Shown: in pieces, positions 1-6,282 of the stretch
How positions within the stretch are numbered: position 1 is the stretch's first letter
Layout of the letters: each line of letters starts with the position of its first letter
Assembly (NCBI GenBank): GCA_020438245.1
Contig: JAGQUY010000314.1
Span: 1 to 7,343 of the forward strand
Length of the DNA: 7,343 nucleotides
From: Bacteroidota bacterium
GTDB lineage: Bacteria > CLD3 > SB21
Direction of reading: 5' to 3'
Translations under genes and position numbers: made by a program
Notes under the pieces: model-generated
Seen by the model: only the letters and a program-made list of their open reading frames with translations
Told to the model about the DNA's origin: nothing
Database searches by the model: none

Positions 1-1331
1 AACTTCGTGCCCTTTGCTAAACCCGAAACGTAGTCTTTTGAGTAGACCTTCCGACACTTACGACAAATAACCCGGTCTTCGAAACAGATCACGGTTTTAC
101 TGGCCGCGCACTCAAAGCTATGGTCGTTGCATAGTTCACGCCCGCAGACGCTGCACTGTACCGAACAGTCGGAACACATGAGCTCTTCACCAATGGCGCA
201 GACGGCAGTGTGATTCCCACAAACCGGTTTCAAACAGGAACTGCAGCGGGTCAAACAATTCTCGCATAGAGGGGATTCACAGACGTGGCAACCCATAGGA
301 GCGATTTTTCGCGCACGGGGTTTCTTGCACGAAGAACATGTGAACACCCACTCACGACAGCCTATCCGCCCGTCCGTATCCAGGACAATACTATCCATTG
401 AGCGCCGGCAAGTGGGGCACTCTCCGTAGTCCAGCGTACCTGTGAACGTATCGAAGATCATCTGAAACGGCTGTTCTTCTGATATGCCGACCGTTTTCAA
501 TTTCATAACCGCCCTGAGTTCAGTCCGTTCGATGATTTGAAAGCTGAGTAACTTCAGGACAATCCGGAGCTTATGATTATCAATTTCCTCCTTGAGTTTG
601 TGCTCGTATTCACGTTCCAGAATTACCCGACGCTCTTCATAGGAAGGTTGATTTCTGTGGAGTTCCTGGATTTGGGCCGTGTAGTATCCCTTCAAACGTG
701 CCACCGTGTGGTGAAGCCGTTTCAAGATGTCCTGTTGCAGTGTCCTTCCACTTTCAAGGGCTCGGGCAGAGGCCGTCTTGAGACAGGATCTGAACTGAGC
801 TTCAATGCTCTTTCTGCTGAGGTCAATAGAGCCTTTTGTAGGAAGGGCAGTGACATGCTTTCTTAGAACATCCTCACGGTAGTAGGTTGAGGCGTCAAAG
901 ATCACGCCGTGCTCATCTACACCAAGTACTAAAATCTCCTCCGATTTTTCATCGGAAAGGTAACTAACTTTAAGGTTGAACAGTAGATCGGCCGTCTTCT
1001 CTTTGGCCATTTTGAACGAACGAACCTCTCCATTCACTATCTGCACTTTCTTCACAAACGCACCACGGTCAATTTCGTGGAGCTCATCCAATCGGCCCAC
1101 AACTTTTTGTCCGGCGGTTTGAAGGTGCTGGTAAATCGTATTGAATACATAGGAACCATGTGTTACCAGCTCGGATGATTCGTCCACGTCCCGTGCATCA
1201 AACACCAGTTGAAGGAGGTCCTGACCGAACAGCGTCTTCATCGCCGGAGAAAGATCCACGGTCAAGCCGGCCGGCGTCTCCGTCACCTGCGACTCGTTTT
1301 GCAGAAAAAATGCTTTTAGAAATTCACGCAT
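1..1331 (-). CDS. Cysteine-rich putative zinc protein with YqhG-like N-terminus (partial, C-terminus off the left edge)
   Basis: The frame is open from ATG at 1331 to the window edge, giving 443 codons with no stop. I do not recognise the whole protein. The N-terminus (MREFLKAFFLQNES, about 1-45) and a strand-rich part at about 115-145 (LLFNLKVSYLSDEKSEE) weakly recall the YqhG family, which is often found beside SNF2-type helicases; this is from memory and unverified. Residues about 170-280 look helical and charged, perhaps coiled coil. From residue 305 the protein is packed with C-x2-C pairs (305/308, 332/335, 348/351, 356/359, 363/366, 386/389, 393/396, 423/426) plus C-x2-H at 371/374 and 401/404, which suggests several bound zinc ions. 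No signal peptide or membrane helix is visible, so it is probably cytoplasmic. The ATG directly follows a terminator T-tract and has no Shine-Dalgarno sequence. An in-frame GTG 36 bases upstream lies ahead of the hairpin and also lacks one. A real gene is near certain; its function is not. Confidence 0.8.
   Translation of the reverse strand, partial: MREFLKAFFLQNESQVTETPAGLTVDLSPAMKTLFGQDLLQLVFDARDVDESSELVTHGSYVFNTIYQHLQTAGQKVVGRLDELHEIDRGAFVKKVQIVNGEVRSFKMAKEKTADLLFNLKVSYLSDEKSEEILVLGVDEHGVIFDASTYYREDVLRKHVTALPTKGSIDLSRKSIEAQFRSCLKTASARALESGRTLQQDILKRLHHTVARLKGYYTAQIQELHRNQPSYEERRVILEREYEHKLKEEIDNHKLRIVLKLLSFQIIERTELRAVMKLKTVGISEEQPFQMIFDTFTGTLDYGECPTCRRSMDSIVLDTDGRIGCREWVFTCSSCKKPRARKIAPMGCHVCESPLCENCLTRCSSCLKPVCGNHTAVCAIGEELMCSDCSVQCSVCGRELCNDHSFECAASKTVICFEDRVICRKCRKVYSKDYVSGLAKGTK
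87..266 (-). other. Two tandem 30-residue Cys/His repeat units in the left-edge protein
   Basis: Residues 356-385 and 386-415 of the left-edge protein carry the same spacing: C-x2-C-x3-C-x2-C-x4-C-x2-H-x3-C-x7-C. Every ligand is exactly 30 residues from its partner (356/386, 359/389, 363/393, 366/396, 371/401, 374/404, 378/408, 386/416). A decayed third unit follows, with C416, C423 and C426 in register but D419 in place of a cysteine and nothing at 431 or 434. The spacing suggests interleaved (cross-brace) or tandem treble-clef/zinc-ribbon knuckles. Only the ligand spacing is conserved; the intervening residues and the DNA have diverged, so this is an old protein-level duplication. Confidence 0.75.
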
Positions 1332-1364
1332 AAAAAGAAAGAGAACGCCCTTCGGCGTTCTCTT
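1332..1364 (-). terminator. Intrinsic terminator of the membrane protein/lipoprotein pair, abutting the next start codon
   Basis: A perfect 11-bp stem (1339-1349 with 1354-1364) closes a GAAG tetraloop as read on the minus strand. It is followed by TTTCTTTTT, so the end of the stem forms part of the T-rich tract. It sits 27 bases after the lipoprotein stop codon and should end that transcript. The last T of the tract is the base immediately before the ATG at 1331, so the terminator occupies the place where a ribosome binding site for the left-edge gene would be. There is no T-tract on the plus-strand side, so it works in one direction only. Confidence 0.88.
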
Positions 1365-1391
1365 CACCAAATGAAAATAGTTTATTGCTGG

Positions 1392-1721
1392 TTATTCTTT
1401 TTTGCAGCAATCCGGTAGTTTTTCGTACGCTTCTTGATCTGCCTGCTTTTCGTTGGCTGAGTATCCGGCTTTTACGATAGCATCCTCAATATCGCTTACC
1501 TTGACGGAAGCAAGGACATATTCCACGGTGGCCAACTTCTCTTTGGTATCTACCTCGACCGCTTTGACACCATCCAACTTCAGGACAGCTGTCTTAATTG
1601 TCGTTGCACATTCACCACAGATGGCTGAGGAAACCTTCACTATGGCTTTTTCGGTTTTCTGTTCGGACTTACATCCCGCTAACAACAGAGCAACGGTCAA
1701 ACCAATTCCCAGAAGTTTCAT
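1392..1721 (-). CDS. Lipoprotein with heavy-metal-associated (HMA) domain
   Basis: This 109-residue protein probably binds or passes on a soft metal ion (copper, mercury or similar) outside the cytoplasmic membrane. Residues 1-17 form a lipoprotein signal ending in LLLAGC, so Cys17 should be lipidated. Residues about 26-90 have the HMA beta-alpha-beta-beta-alpha-beta pattern, with C35-G-E-C38 as the metal-binding C-x2-C. The C-terminus ends LPDCCKKE, and the vicinal pair C105/C106 is a possible second site. The start is ATG at 1721: AAAGGA (1728-1733) lies six bases upstream and overlaps the previous gene's stop codon by one base. An upstream in-frame TTG at 1736 lies ahead of that site and is rejected. 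It is the second gene of a two-gene unit read from the promoter at 2009-2037 and ends at a terminator. The metal and the partner cannot be read from the sequence. Confidence 0.85.
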   Translation of the reverse strand: MKLLGIGLTVALLLAGCKSEQKTEKAIVKVSSAICGECATTIKTAVLKLDGVKAVEVDTKEKLATVEYVLASVKVSDIEDAIVKAGYSANEKQADQEAYEKLPDCCKKE

Positions 1722-1732
1722 GATTGTTCCTT

Positions 1733-1981
1733 TCAAGTATTTGAATCAATCTTCTTGCGATATATGAGAGACACCGGGATCAGAACCAAGTACCCGATGG
1801 ATACAAGGATCGGAGATAAGGTCAATGATATGAAACCGTTAACGGGGCCAGTCGCCATACAAATATAACCTACAATGATGACAAATAGTCCCGCAAAAAA
1901 CAGGTAGTAGTTTTCAGCGGTAAAGGGCAAAGCGGATTTCTTGGATTTCTTTGCCTGCAGTTTTTTCAGATTTGTGGACAC
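1733..1981 (-). CDS. Small two-helix membrane protein, DUF3098-like
   Basis: This 82-residue protein has a lysine-rich N-terminus (residues 5-15, KKLQAKKSKK type) and two hydrophobic helices (about 25-43 and 52-74), followed by YRKK. By the positive-inside pattern both ends should face the cytoplasm. The string LPFTAENYYLFFAGL and the later SLTLSPILVSIGY resemble the DUF3098 family of unknown function (from memory, unverified). Two GTG codons lie in tandem. The second (1981) is six bases from AAAGGA (1988-1993), the same spacing as in the lipoprotein gene, while the first (1984) is only three bases away, so 1981 is chosen. It is the first gene after the promoter at 2009-2037, with a leader of about 20 bases. 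Its TGA stop is one base into the lipoprotein's ribosome binding site, so the two genes are probably translationally coupled. Function unknown. Confidence 0.72.
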   Translation of the reverse strand: MSTNLKKLQAKKSKKSALPFTAENYYLFFAGLFVIIVGYICMATGPVNGFISLTLSPILVSIGYLVLIPVSLIYRKKIDSNT

Positions 1982-2008
1982 CACGGTTCCTTTTTAAAAA
2001 AGCGTGCC

Positions 2009-2037
2009 AATATATAGAAATGGGAGGTGTTTGTCAA
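2009..2037 (-). promoter_or_regulatory. Near-consensus sigma-70-type promoter overlapping the mqnD stop codon
   Basis: On the minus strand, TTGACA (2032-2037) is a perfect -35 box. A 17-base spacer (2015-2031) separates it from TATATT (2009-2014), a five-of-six -10 box. Transcription should start near 2002, giving a leader of about 20 bases before the GTG at 1981. The mqnD stop codon TGA (2034-2036) lies inside the -35 box. No terminator separates mqnD from this promoter, so menaquinone-operon transcripts may also read into the two small genes. Confidence 0.85.
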
Positions 2038-2852
2038 GCCGGTGCCGCAAGTATAGCTGAAGCCTGCCTATTCAGGCACTCTATGGCTTTCTGTCCGATC
2101 GTTCCAATATCAAGAGTATATCCATTCACATAGAGATCAATATGTTTTTTGATAATGTCATCGTTGAGTTCTTGAGCATGTTTTTTGACAAAGCCCATAG
2201 TTTCCCCAGGATGATCCATGGCAAATTGGACGCTCTTTCTTAAGGTGTATTCAATGGCTTGGATTGCTGGCGTCCCAAGAGTCTTTTTCGCGACAATACA
2301 GCCTAGGGGAAGGGGAAGTCCAAAACCGGTCTCCCAAAATTCTCCTAAATCAACGATTTTCACCAAGCCCTTTGATTCGTACGTAAATCGATTTTCATGA
2401 ATAATGACACCGGCATCAATTTCTGAGTCAAGCAAGGCCTCCTCAATATCACTAAACACGTAGGTTCTTGCGGAAAGCGGTTTTCCATAATAGAGTTGGA
2501 GAAGCAAGTTGGCTGTTGTGTATTTGCCGGGTATTCCGATCCGGTTGTCGTCGAGCACTCTGATATCCAGGGGAGTTCTGGCAATAATGAGGGGACCGCA
2601 GCCGTGACCAAGAGCGCTCCCTGAATGCAGCAAGGTGTATTCATTTTTTACGTGGAGAAGGGTGTGATAGCTGATTTTGAGAACATCCATGGTGCCGGAG
2701 AGCGCATGCCGGTTCAGTGATTCAACGTCTTCTATCTTCACCTCAAAGTGAAGATCGCCTGCGTCAATTTTTCCGTTGATCATAGCATCGAAGATAAACG
2801 TATCGTTGGGACAGCTTGAAAAGCCTAGGGAATAGGAATTCACGTTTGTCAT
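2034..2852 (-). CDS. mqnD: 1,4-dihydroxy-6-naphthoate synthase
   Basis: MqnD cleaves cyclic dehypoxanthine futalosine to 1,4-dihydroxy-6-naphthoate, a late step of the futalosine route to menaquinone; it acts in the cytoplasm. The 272-residue length fits the family, which has a fold like periplasmic binding proteins. Visible family signatures are SSCPNDTF (12-19), LKISYHTLLHV (58-68), SGSALGHGCGP (78-87), IPGKYTTANLL (107-117), the IHENRFTY block (151-158) with the conserved histidine 152 thought to be catalytic, and GLPLPLGC (178-185). These fit MqnD better than the related chorismate dehydratase MqnA. The start is ATG at 2852, which overlaps the mqnB stop as ATGA. A 21-residue upstream extension of the frame lies inside mqnB and reads as arginine/cysteine-rich noise. 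GGGAGG lies 14 bases upstream, so coupling to mqnB translation is likely. It is the last gene of mqnE-mqnB-mqnD. Confidence 0.93.
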   Translation of the reverse strand: MTNVNSYSLGFSSCPNDTFIFDAMINGKIDAGDLHFEVKIEDVESLNRHALSGTMDVLKISYHTLLHVKNEYTLLHSGSALGHGCGPLIIARTPLDIRVLDDNRIGIPGKYTTANLLLQLYYGKPLSARTYVFSDIEEALLDSEIDAGVIIHENRFTYESKGLVKIVDLGEFWETGFGLPLPLGCIVAKKTLGTPAIQAIEYTLRKSVQFAMDHPGETMGFVKKHAQELNDDIIKKHIDLYVNGYTLDIGTIGQKAIECLNRQASAILAAPA

Positions 2853-3487
2853 CGCTTTTCGAATAGCCTCCCTACAGCAACATGCAAATTGTTTATGGCG
2901 TCTCCGATATTCCAATGACTCTTGTTTCGCGGTTCTACTTTGTTCGATACGGCCCGAAGTTCAAGATAGGGAATCCCGTCCCGCTGGCAAACCAGCGCTA
3001 CAGCAGCCCCTTCCATGGTCTCAATATCGGCGTCGAATAAGCGTTGCAAATGAGCTATTCTATTTTGATCTCCTGTTGTCGTATTCAGCGTAAGTCCTTG
3101 AACTTGCGGAAAGTCCGCTGTTGGAAATACGTCGCGGATTCGAGTCGGATTGGAGAGGGTGTTAAAAACGACACCCGATGGTTTTTCAAAGAGCGGGAAT
3201 CCCAGTTCTTGGAGATCAAGAAATTCGCCGTCTGCCGTCGTTGCGCCAAGATCACCAAGGATTTCTTGCGTTACCTCAACAACAGTACCGACTTTTAGAC
3301 TGTCCGTGTAGCTACCACAAACTCCGATATTGAGTACAAGGTCATATGATTTGCGACAAAGTGCCTTGGTAAGAACGTAGGCGGTATTGATCATGCCAAT
3401 GCCCGTTTGGATTGTATCGACGGCGGCCAGCGTTCGGCTAAGACTGCCAATCTCCATCGCAGTCGCAGCAACAAGGAGGGTTCCCAT
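2849..3487 (-). CDS. mqnB: Futalosine hydrolase
   Basis: MqnB removes the purine base from futalosine (or from aminodeoxyfutalosine in some species) to give dehypoxanthine futalosine, the substrate of MqnC. The 212-residue length and fold type match the nucleoside phosphorylase/MTA-SAH nucleosidase superfamily. Signatures are LLVAATAMEI at the N-terminus (4-13), the glycine-rich NIGVCGSY (53-60), GDLGATTADGEF (78-89), ETMEGAA (156-162, the nucleoside-binding Met-Glu) and RAVSNKVEPR (178-187). The chain begins with the family's first beta strand, which supports the ATG at 3487 although the 22 bases between mqnE and this start show no good Shine-Dalgarno sequence. It overlaps mqnD by four bases. 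Neighbours mqnE and mqnD make the futalosine role much more likely than a general MTA/SAH nucleosidase. Which of the two substrates it uses cannot be decided here. Confidence 0.9.
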   Translation of the reverse strand: MGTLLVAATAMEIGSLSRTLAAVDTIQTGIGMINTAYVLTKALCRKSYDLVLNIGVCGSYTDSLKVGTVVEVTQEILGDLGATTADGEFLDLQELGFPLFEKPSGVVFNTLSNPTRIRDVFPTADFPQVQGLTLNTTTGDQNRIAHLQRLFDADIETMEGAAVALVCQRDGIPYLELRAVSNKVEPRNKSHWNIGDAINNLHVAVGRLFEKR

Positions 3488-3509
3488 GCAGATATTGAGA
3501 AATCGGCGG

Positions 3510-4712
3510 TTAATTCATGACCGGCAGGATAACCTGACGGTTGGAATTAATAATGTCTTCAGGGCTGAATTCTCTAATGACATTGTACAATGCATCTCGT
3601 TCAATTGGCTGGCGACCTGCATCCGAGATAAGCTTTACCAGCTCGCCGGTTGTCATTCCCTGCTTGCTGTCAGTTCCTGCCATACTCATGATGGTTTCCT
3701 CGAGTATGGTACCTTCAATTTCATTGGCGCCGTAGCTCAGACTGACCTGAGCAAGATTCTTCCCGATGACCACCCAGTAGGCTTTGATATTGGGAAAATT
3801 GTCAAGCATCAGTCGTGAAACAGCGATTACTTTGAGATCTTCGAAGGCGCCCACCTGAGGAAGCTTTTTGAGGCGGTTATTTTCGTGTTGGTACTTCAGC
3901 GGAATAAATGTATTGAAGGACCCCTTGCACCCTCTGGCTTTCGATCCATCCTGCAAATTTCGCAATCGAATCAAATGATCGATACGTTCGTCATAACGCT
4001 CAATGTGACCATACAGCATGGTGGCGTTCGTCATAAGGCCGAGTTCGTGCGCCATCTCGTGAACCTTTATCCAACCGTCAACCGTGGATTTCTGATCGCA
4101 TATCTTTCGGCGCACACGATCGGCAAAGATTTCGGCTCCTCCTCCCGGCATTGCCTCGAGACCCGCCTCAATCAGTTTCGTCAACACCTCTCGAATCGTC
4201 ATTTTGTAGTGCCCGGCATAGTATTCTATTTCCACGGCGGTGAAGCCCTTGATATGTAACGTCGGCGCTTCCGTTTTGATGGTCTTCAGCATGTCCGTGT
4301 AGTATGAAAAAGGGAGTTGAGGGTGCAGGCCAGACGTGATATGTATTTCCTGAATGCCGTGGCTAATACCATTCCGCACTCGTTGGGCAATTTCATCCAT
4401 GGTCATTGTATACCCGCCGTCTTCGCCTTCGCGGCGATAAAAAGAGCAGAACATACATGAATACTCGCAAACGTTCGTAGGATTCAATTGACGATTTCGG
4501 ACAAAGTAGGAACGATTGCCATGGAGGCGTTCGCGAACGATATTGGCCATATAGCCAATCACTGCCAACTCTTTGTTTTCGAACAGCCTTAGCCCGTCTT
4601 CAAAGGATAGGCGTTCATGATCCATCACTTTTTGATAGATGTCGTCGAGTCCTGACGACTTGACAAGTTGTTTGACCAGGGTATGATTGCTCAAGGCGGC
4701 GATCGATGACAT
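3510..4712 (-). CDS. mqnE: Aminodeoxyfutalosine synthase (radical SAM)
   Basis: MqnE joins 3-[(1-carboxyvinyl)oxy]benzoate to the 5'-deoxyadenosyl group of S-adenosylmethionine to make aminodeoxyfutalosine, the first radical step of the futalosine route. The 400 residues carry the radical SAM cluster motif C82-x3-C86-x2-C89 within NPTNVCEYSCMFCSF, then GEDGGYTMTMDEI (96-108), ITSGLHP (125-131) and MPGGGAEIFADRVRRKIC (188-205), and further on TNATMLYGHIE. The paralogue MqnC shares the cluster motif, but the GAEIF-R-R-I-C form and the TNATMLYGH block fit MqnE. The ATG at 4712 has AAGG five bases upstream. It lies 83 bases after prfA, across a perfect inverted repeat (4730-4755), and leads the mqnE-mqnB-mqnD unit. 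I see no convincing promoter in the gap, so transcription may continue from prfA. Confidence 0.92.
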   Translation of the reverse strand: MSSIAALSNHTLVKQLVKSSGLDDIYQKVMDHERLSFEDGLRLFENKELAVIGYMANIVRERLHGNRSYFVRNRQLNPTNVCEYSCMFCSFYRREGEDGGYTMTMDEIAQRVRNGISHGIQEIHITSGLHPQLPFSYYTDMLKTIKTEAPTLHIKGFTAVEIEYYAGHYKMTIREVLTKLIEAGLEAMPGGGAEIFADRVRRKICDQKSTVDGWIKVHEMAHELGLMTNATMLYGHIERYDERIDHLIRLRNLQDGSKARGCKGSFNTFIPLKYQHENNRLKKLPQVGAFEDLKVIAVSRLMLDNFPNIKAYWVVIGKNLAQVSLSYGANEIEGTILEETIMSMAGTDSKQGMTTGELVKLISDAGRQPIERDALYNVIREFSPEDIINSNRQVILPVMN

Positions 4713-4729
4713 GATTACCTTGTTGTTAG

Positions 4730-4755
4730 GAAGTTTCAGAAATCATTGAAACTTC
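4730..4755 (-). promoter_or_regulatory. Perfect 9-bp inverted repeat upstream of mqnE (possible operator or RNA hairpin)
   Basis: GAAGTTTCA (4730-4738) and TGAAACTTC (4747-4755) are perfect inverted copies around an 8-base centre. Read on the minus strand, the repeat ends 17 bases before the mqnE start, just upstream of its AAGG ribosome binding site. It is not a standard terminator: a T-run precedes it on the minus strand and no T-run follows it on either strand. It could be a repressor operator, an mRNA-stabilising or processing hairpin, or part of a leader that controls mqnE. The inverted repeat is certain; its role is inference. Confidence 0.5.
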
Positions 4756-4795
4756 AAAAAAGTAAAGAAGCGATTCCAGAGAAACAAGCCAAATA

Positions 4796-5872
4796 TCAGG
4801 CCGTCCCTGCCTTCAGTAGTGCCTCGTTTTCGGCCAGTTGCAGTTTTTCAATTACACTTTCGATCTCGCCACCCATTGCTCCTTCCAAGTCATACATCGT
4901 GTAGCCGATACGGTGGTCTGTCAGTCGGTTCTGTGGGAAATTGTACGTCCTGATTTTTTCACTCCGGTCGCCTGAACCCACCATGGACTTCCGTTGGGAA
5001 GCTATCTTGGCATCCTGTTCACGTTTTCGGAGATCCCATAGGCGGGACTTCAGCACCTTCATTGCTTTTTCTCTATTCTTCAACTGGGATCGTTCATCCT
5101 GACATTGAACGACAATGCCGGTTGGTAGGTGGGTGAGTCTAACAGCCGTTTCGACTTTGTTGACGTTCTGTCCACCTTTGCCTCCGGATCTGTAAATATC
5201 GATACGAAGATCGTTGGTCGGGATCACAATTTCAGAATCATCCGCTTCAATCGCCGGCAACACGGCAACCGTTGCGGCAGAAGTGTGCACGCGTCCCTGC
5301 GTTTCCGTCTTGGGAACCCGCTGAACCCGGTGAACGCCACTTTCGAACTTCAGCTTTCCATATGCGCCTTCCCCTTCCACTTCAAAGATAATTTCCTTGA
5401 AGCCGCCCTGGTTGGCTTCCGTGTAGTCGATCACTGAAGCGGTCCAGCCCTGCTTTTCGACGTAATACCTGTACATTCCGAAGAGATCGCCTGCGAAAAT
5501 TCCGGCTTCATCGCCGCCGGTTCCTGCCCTGACCTCAAGAATACAGTCGCCGTCATCATACGGATCGCGGGGGATCAACAGCATTTTGAGTTCACTTTCA
5601 AGGTCATCTAACTCGGTTTCCATCTGTGTCAGCTCCGTTCGTGCCATTTCGCGTAATTCGGCGTCGTCTGACTGCATCAAGATATCCTTGTTTCCCTGTA
5701 TGTCGCGTTTCAACTTCTTAAACAGTTCATATTTTACAACGATCTTTTCTGTGCGGCTGCGTTCCTTTCCCAAGCTTCGATACAAAGAGGTGTTCGAGGC
5801 TGTTTCGGGTCTCGTCAACAAGTCATTCATTTCGTTGAAACGAATAACAAGTCTTTCCAATTGGTCAATCAT
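4796..5872 (-). CDS. prfA: Peptide chain release factor 1
   Basis: RF1 reads UAA and UAG in the ribosomal A site and triggers release of the finished peptide. At 358 residues it has the normal length. The N-terminal helical domain covers about 1-100. RAGTGGDEAGIFAGDL (115-130) is a family block. P187-K-T189 in VQRVPKTETQGR is the PxT stop-codon-recognition tripeptide, which marks RF1 rather than RF2 (SPF). G233-G-Q235 in RSGGKGGQNVNKVETAVR is the catalytic motif, and its glutamine is the residue usually methylated by PrmC. The ATG at 5872 has AAGG seven bases upstream. It follows rpmE, a common pairing, but the usual downstream partner prmC is replaced by mqnE. The gap to rpmE holds a strong terminator and no clear promoter, so expression by a weak promoter or by partial read-through remains open. 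Confidence 0.97.
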   Translation of the reverse strand: MIDQLERLVIRFNEMNDLLTRPETASNTSLYRSLGKERSRTEKIVVKYELFKKLKRDIQGNKDILMQSDDAELREMARTELTQMETELDDLESELKMLLIPRDPYDDGDCILEVRAGTGGDEAGIFAGDLFGMYRYYVEKQGWTASVIDYTEANQGGFKEIIFEVEGEGAYGKLKFESGVHRVQRVPKTETQGRVHTSAATVAVLPAIEADDSEIVIPTNDLRIDIYRSGGKGGQNVNKVETAVRLTHLPTGIVVQCQDERSQLKNREKAMKVLKSRLWDLRKREQDAKIASQRKSMVGSGDRSEKIRTYNFPQNRLTDHRIGYTMYDLEGAMGGEIESVIEKLQLAENEALLKAGTA

Positions 5873-5940
5873 TGGGATACCTTATCTCTCCATAGGCCAA
5901 CGCGCCGCTCTTGCAGATGACACTACCTGGAATTGGACAC

Positions 5941-5980
5941 AAAAAAAGGAACTCAAACAGGGAGCCTGTTTGGTTCCTTT
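5941..5980 (-). terminator. Intrinsic terminator downstream of rpmE
   Basis: Two nested arms form a long hairpin: AAAGGAAC (5945-5952) pairs with GTTCCTTT (5973-5980), and CAAACAGG (5954-5961) pairs with CCTGTTTG (5965-5972). There is one bulged base at 5953 and a 3-base loop. On the minus strand the stem runs into seven T residues (5941-5947), so it should terminate rpmE transcripts 18 bases after the stop codon. On the plus strand the stem is followed by AAATTTTT, a weaker tract that could give some opposite-direction termination. Confidence 0.92.
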
Positions 5981-5997
5981 AAATTTTTGGAAAAAAG

Positions 5998-6219
5998 CTA
6001 AGCTTTTACTTGAGCTTCTTTGTACTTCGCGAACTTCTTGTTGTATTTGTCGACGCGTCCGGCCGTATCAATCAGCTTCTGAGTACCGGTGAAGAAAGGG
6101 TGGCAGTTGGAACAAATTTCGACCTTTATATCCCCAACTGTCGATCTCGTCGTGAATTGATTTCCGCAACTGCAAGTTACCGTCGATGTCCGGTAAGACG
6201 GGTGAATACCTTCTTTCAT
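5998..6219 (-). CDS. rpmE: 50S ribosomal protein L31, zinc-binding type
   Basis: L31 is a small protein that helps bridge the large and small ribosomal subunits. The 73-residue length is normal. It begins MKEGIHPSY, the standard family start, and carries C16-x-C18 and C36-x2-C39, the four-cysteine zinc site that defines the C+ form as opposed to the zinc-free YkgM-like form. FFTGTQKLIDTAGRVDKYNKKF (42-63) is the conserved C-terminal block. The ATG at 6219 has AAAGGA seven bases upstream. It is followed by a strong terminator and then prfA. It probably has its own promoter in the divergent region 6220-6430. In some bacteria Zur controls rpmE paralogues under zinc limitation, but I see no Zur-box palindrome here. 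Confidence 0.97.
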   Translation of the reverse strand: MKEGIHPSYRTSTVTCSCGNQFTTRSTVGDIKVEICSNCHPFFTGTQKLIDTAGRVDKYNKKFAKYKEAQVKA

Positions 6220-6282
6220 GATCTATTCCTTTAAGTATGATTGACTTCTATATCATATTGTTCTAAGCCCACTCAGGCGGCA

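Noticed and set aside
573..866. 97-codon plus-strand frame, the only apparent reading frame of length near the left edge
   Set aside because: It lies inside the much longer minus-strand frame (1331 to edge), which has a consistent protein-like composition and zinc motifs. The plus frame shows no family features.
1365..1391. Separate promoter for the left-edge gene between the lipoprotein stop and the hairpin
   Set aside because: AT-rich pieces such as TATTTT occur, but no -35 box lies at a suitable distance.
1453..1767. 104-codon plus-strand frame opposite the lipoprotein
   Set aside because: Antisense shadow of a gene with clear lipobox, HMA motif, ribosome binding site and terminator; serine/threonine-rich composition with no motif.
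2853..2915. Upstream 21-residue extension of mqnD
   Set aside because: It lies wholly within mqnB, encodes arginine/cysteine-rich noise absent from MqnD, and the ATGA overlap at 2849-2852 gives a normal start and length.
3885..4259. 124-codon plus-strand frame inside mqnE
   Set aside because: Opposite strand of a radical SAM gene with all motifs intact; no recognisable domain and no ribosome binding site.
5586..6092. 168-codon plus-strand frame across prfA and rpmE
   Set aside because: It runs antisense across two conserved genes and a terminator; serine-rich low-complexity translation typical of shadow frames.
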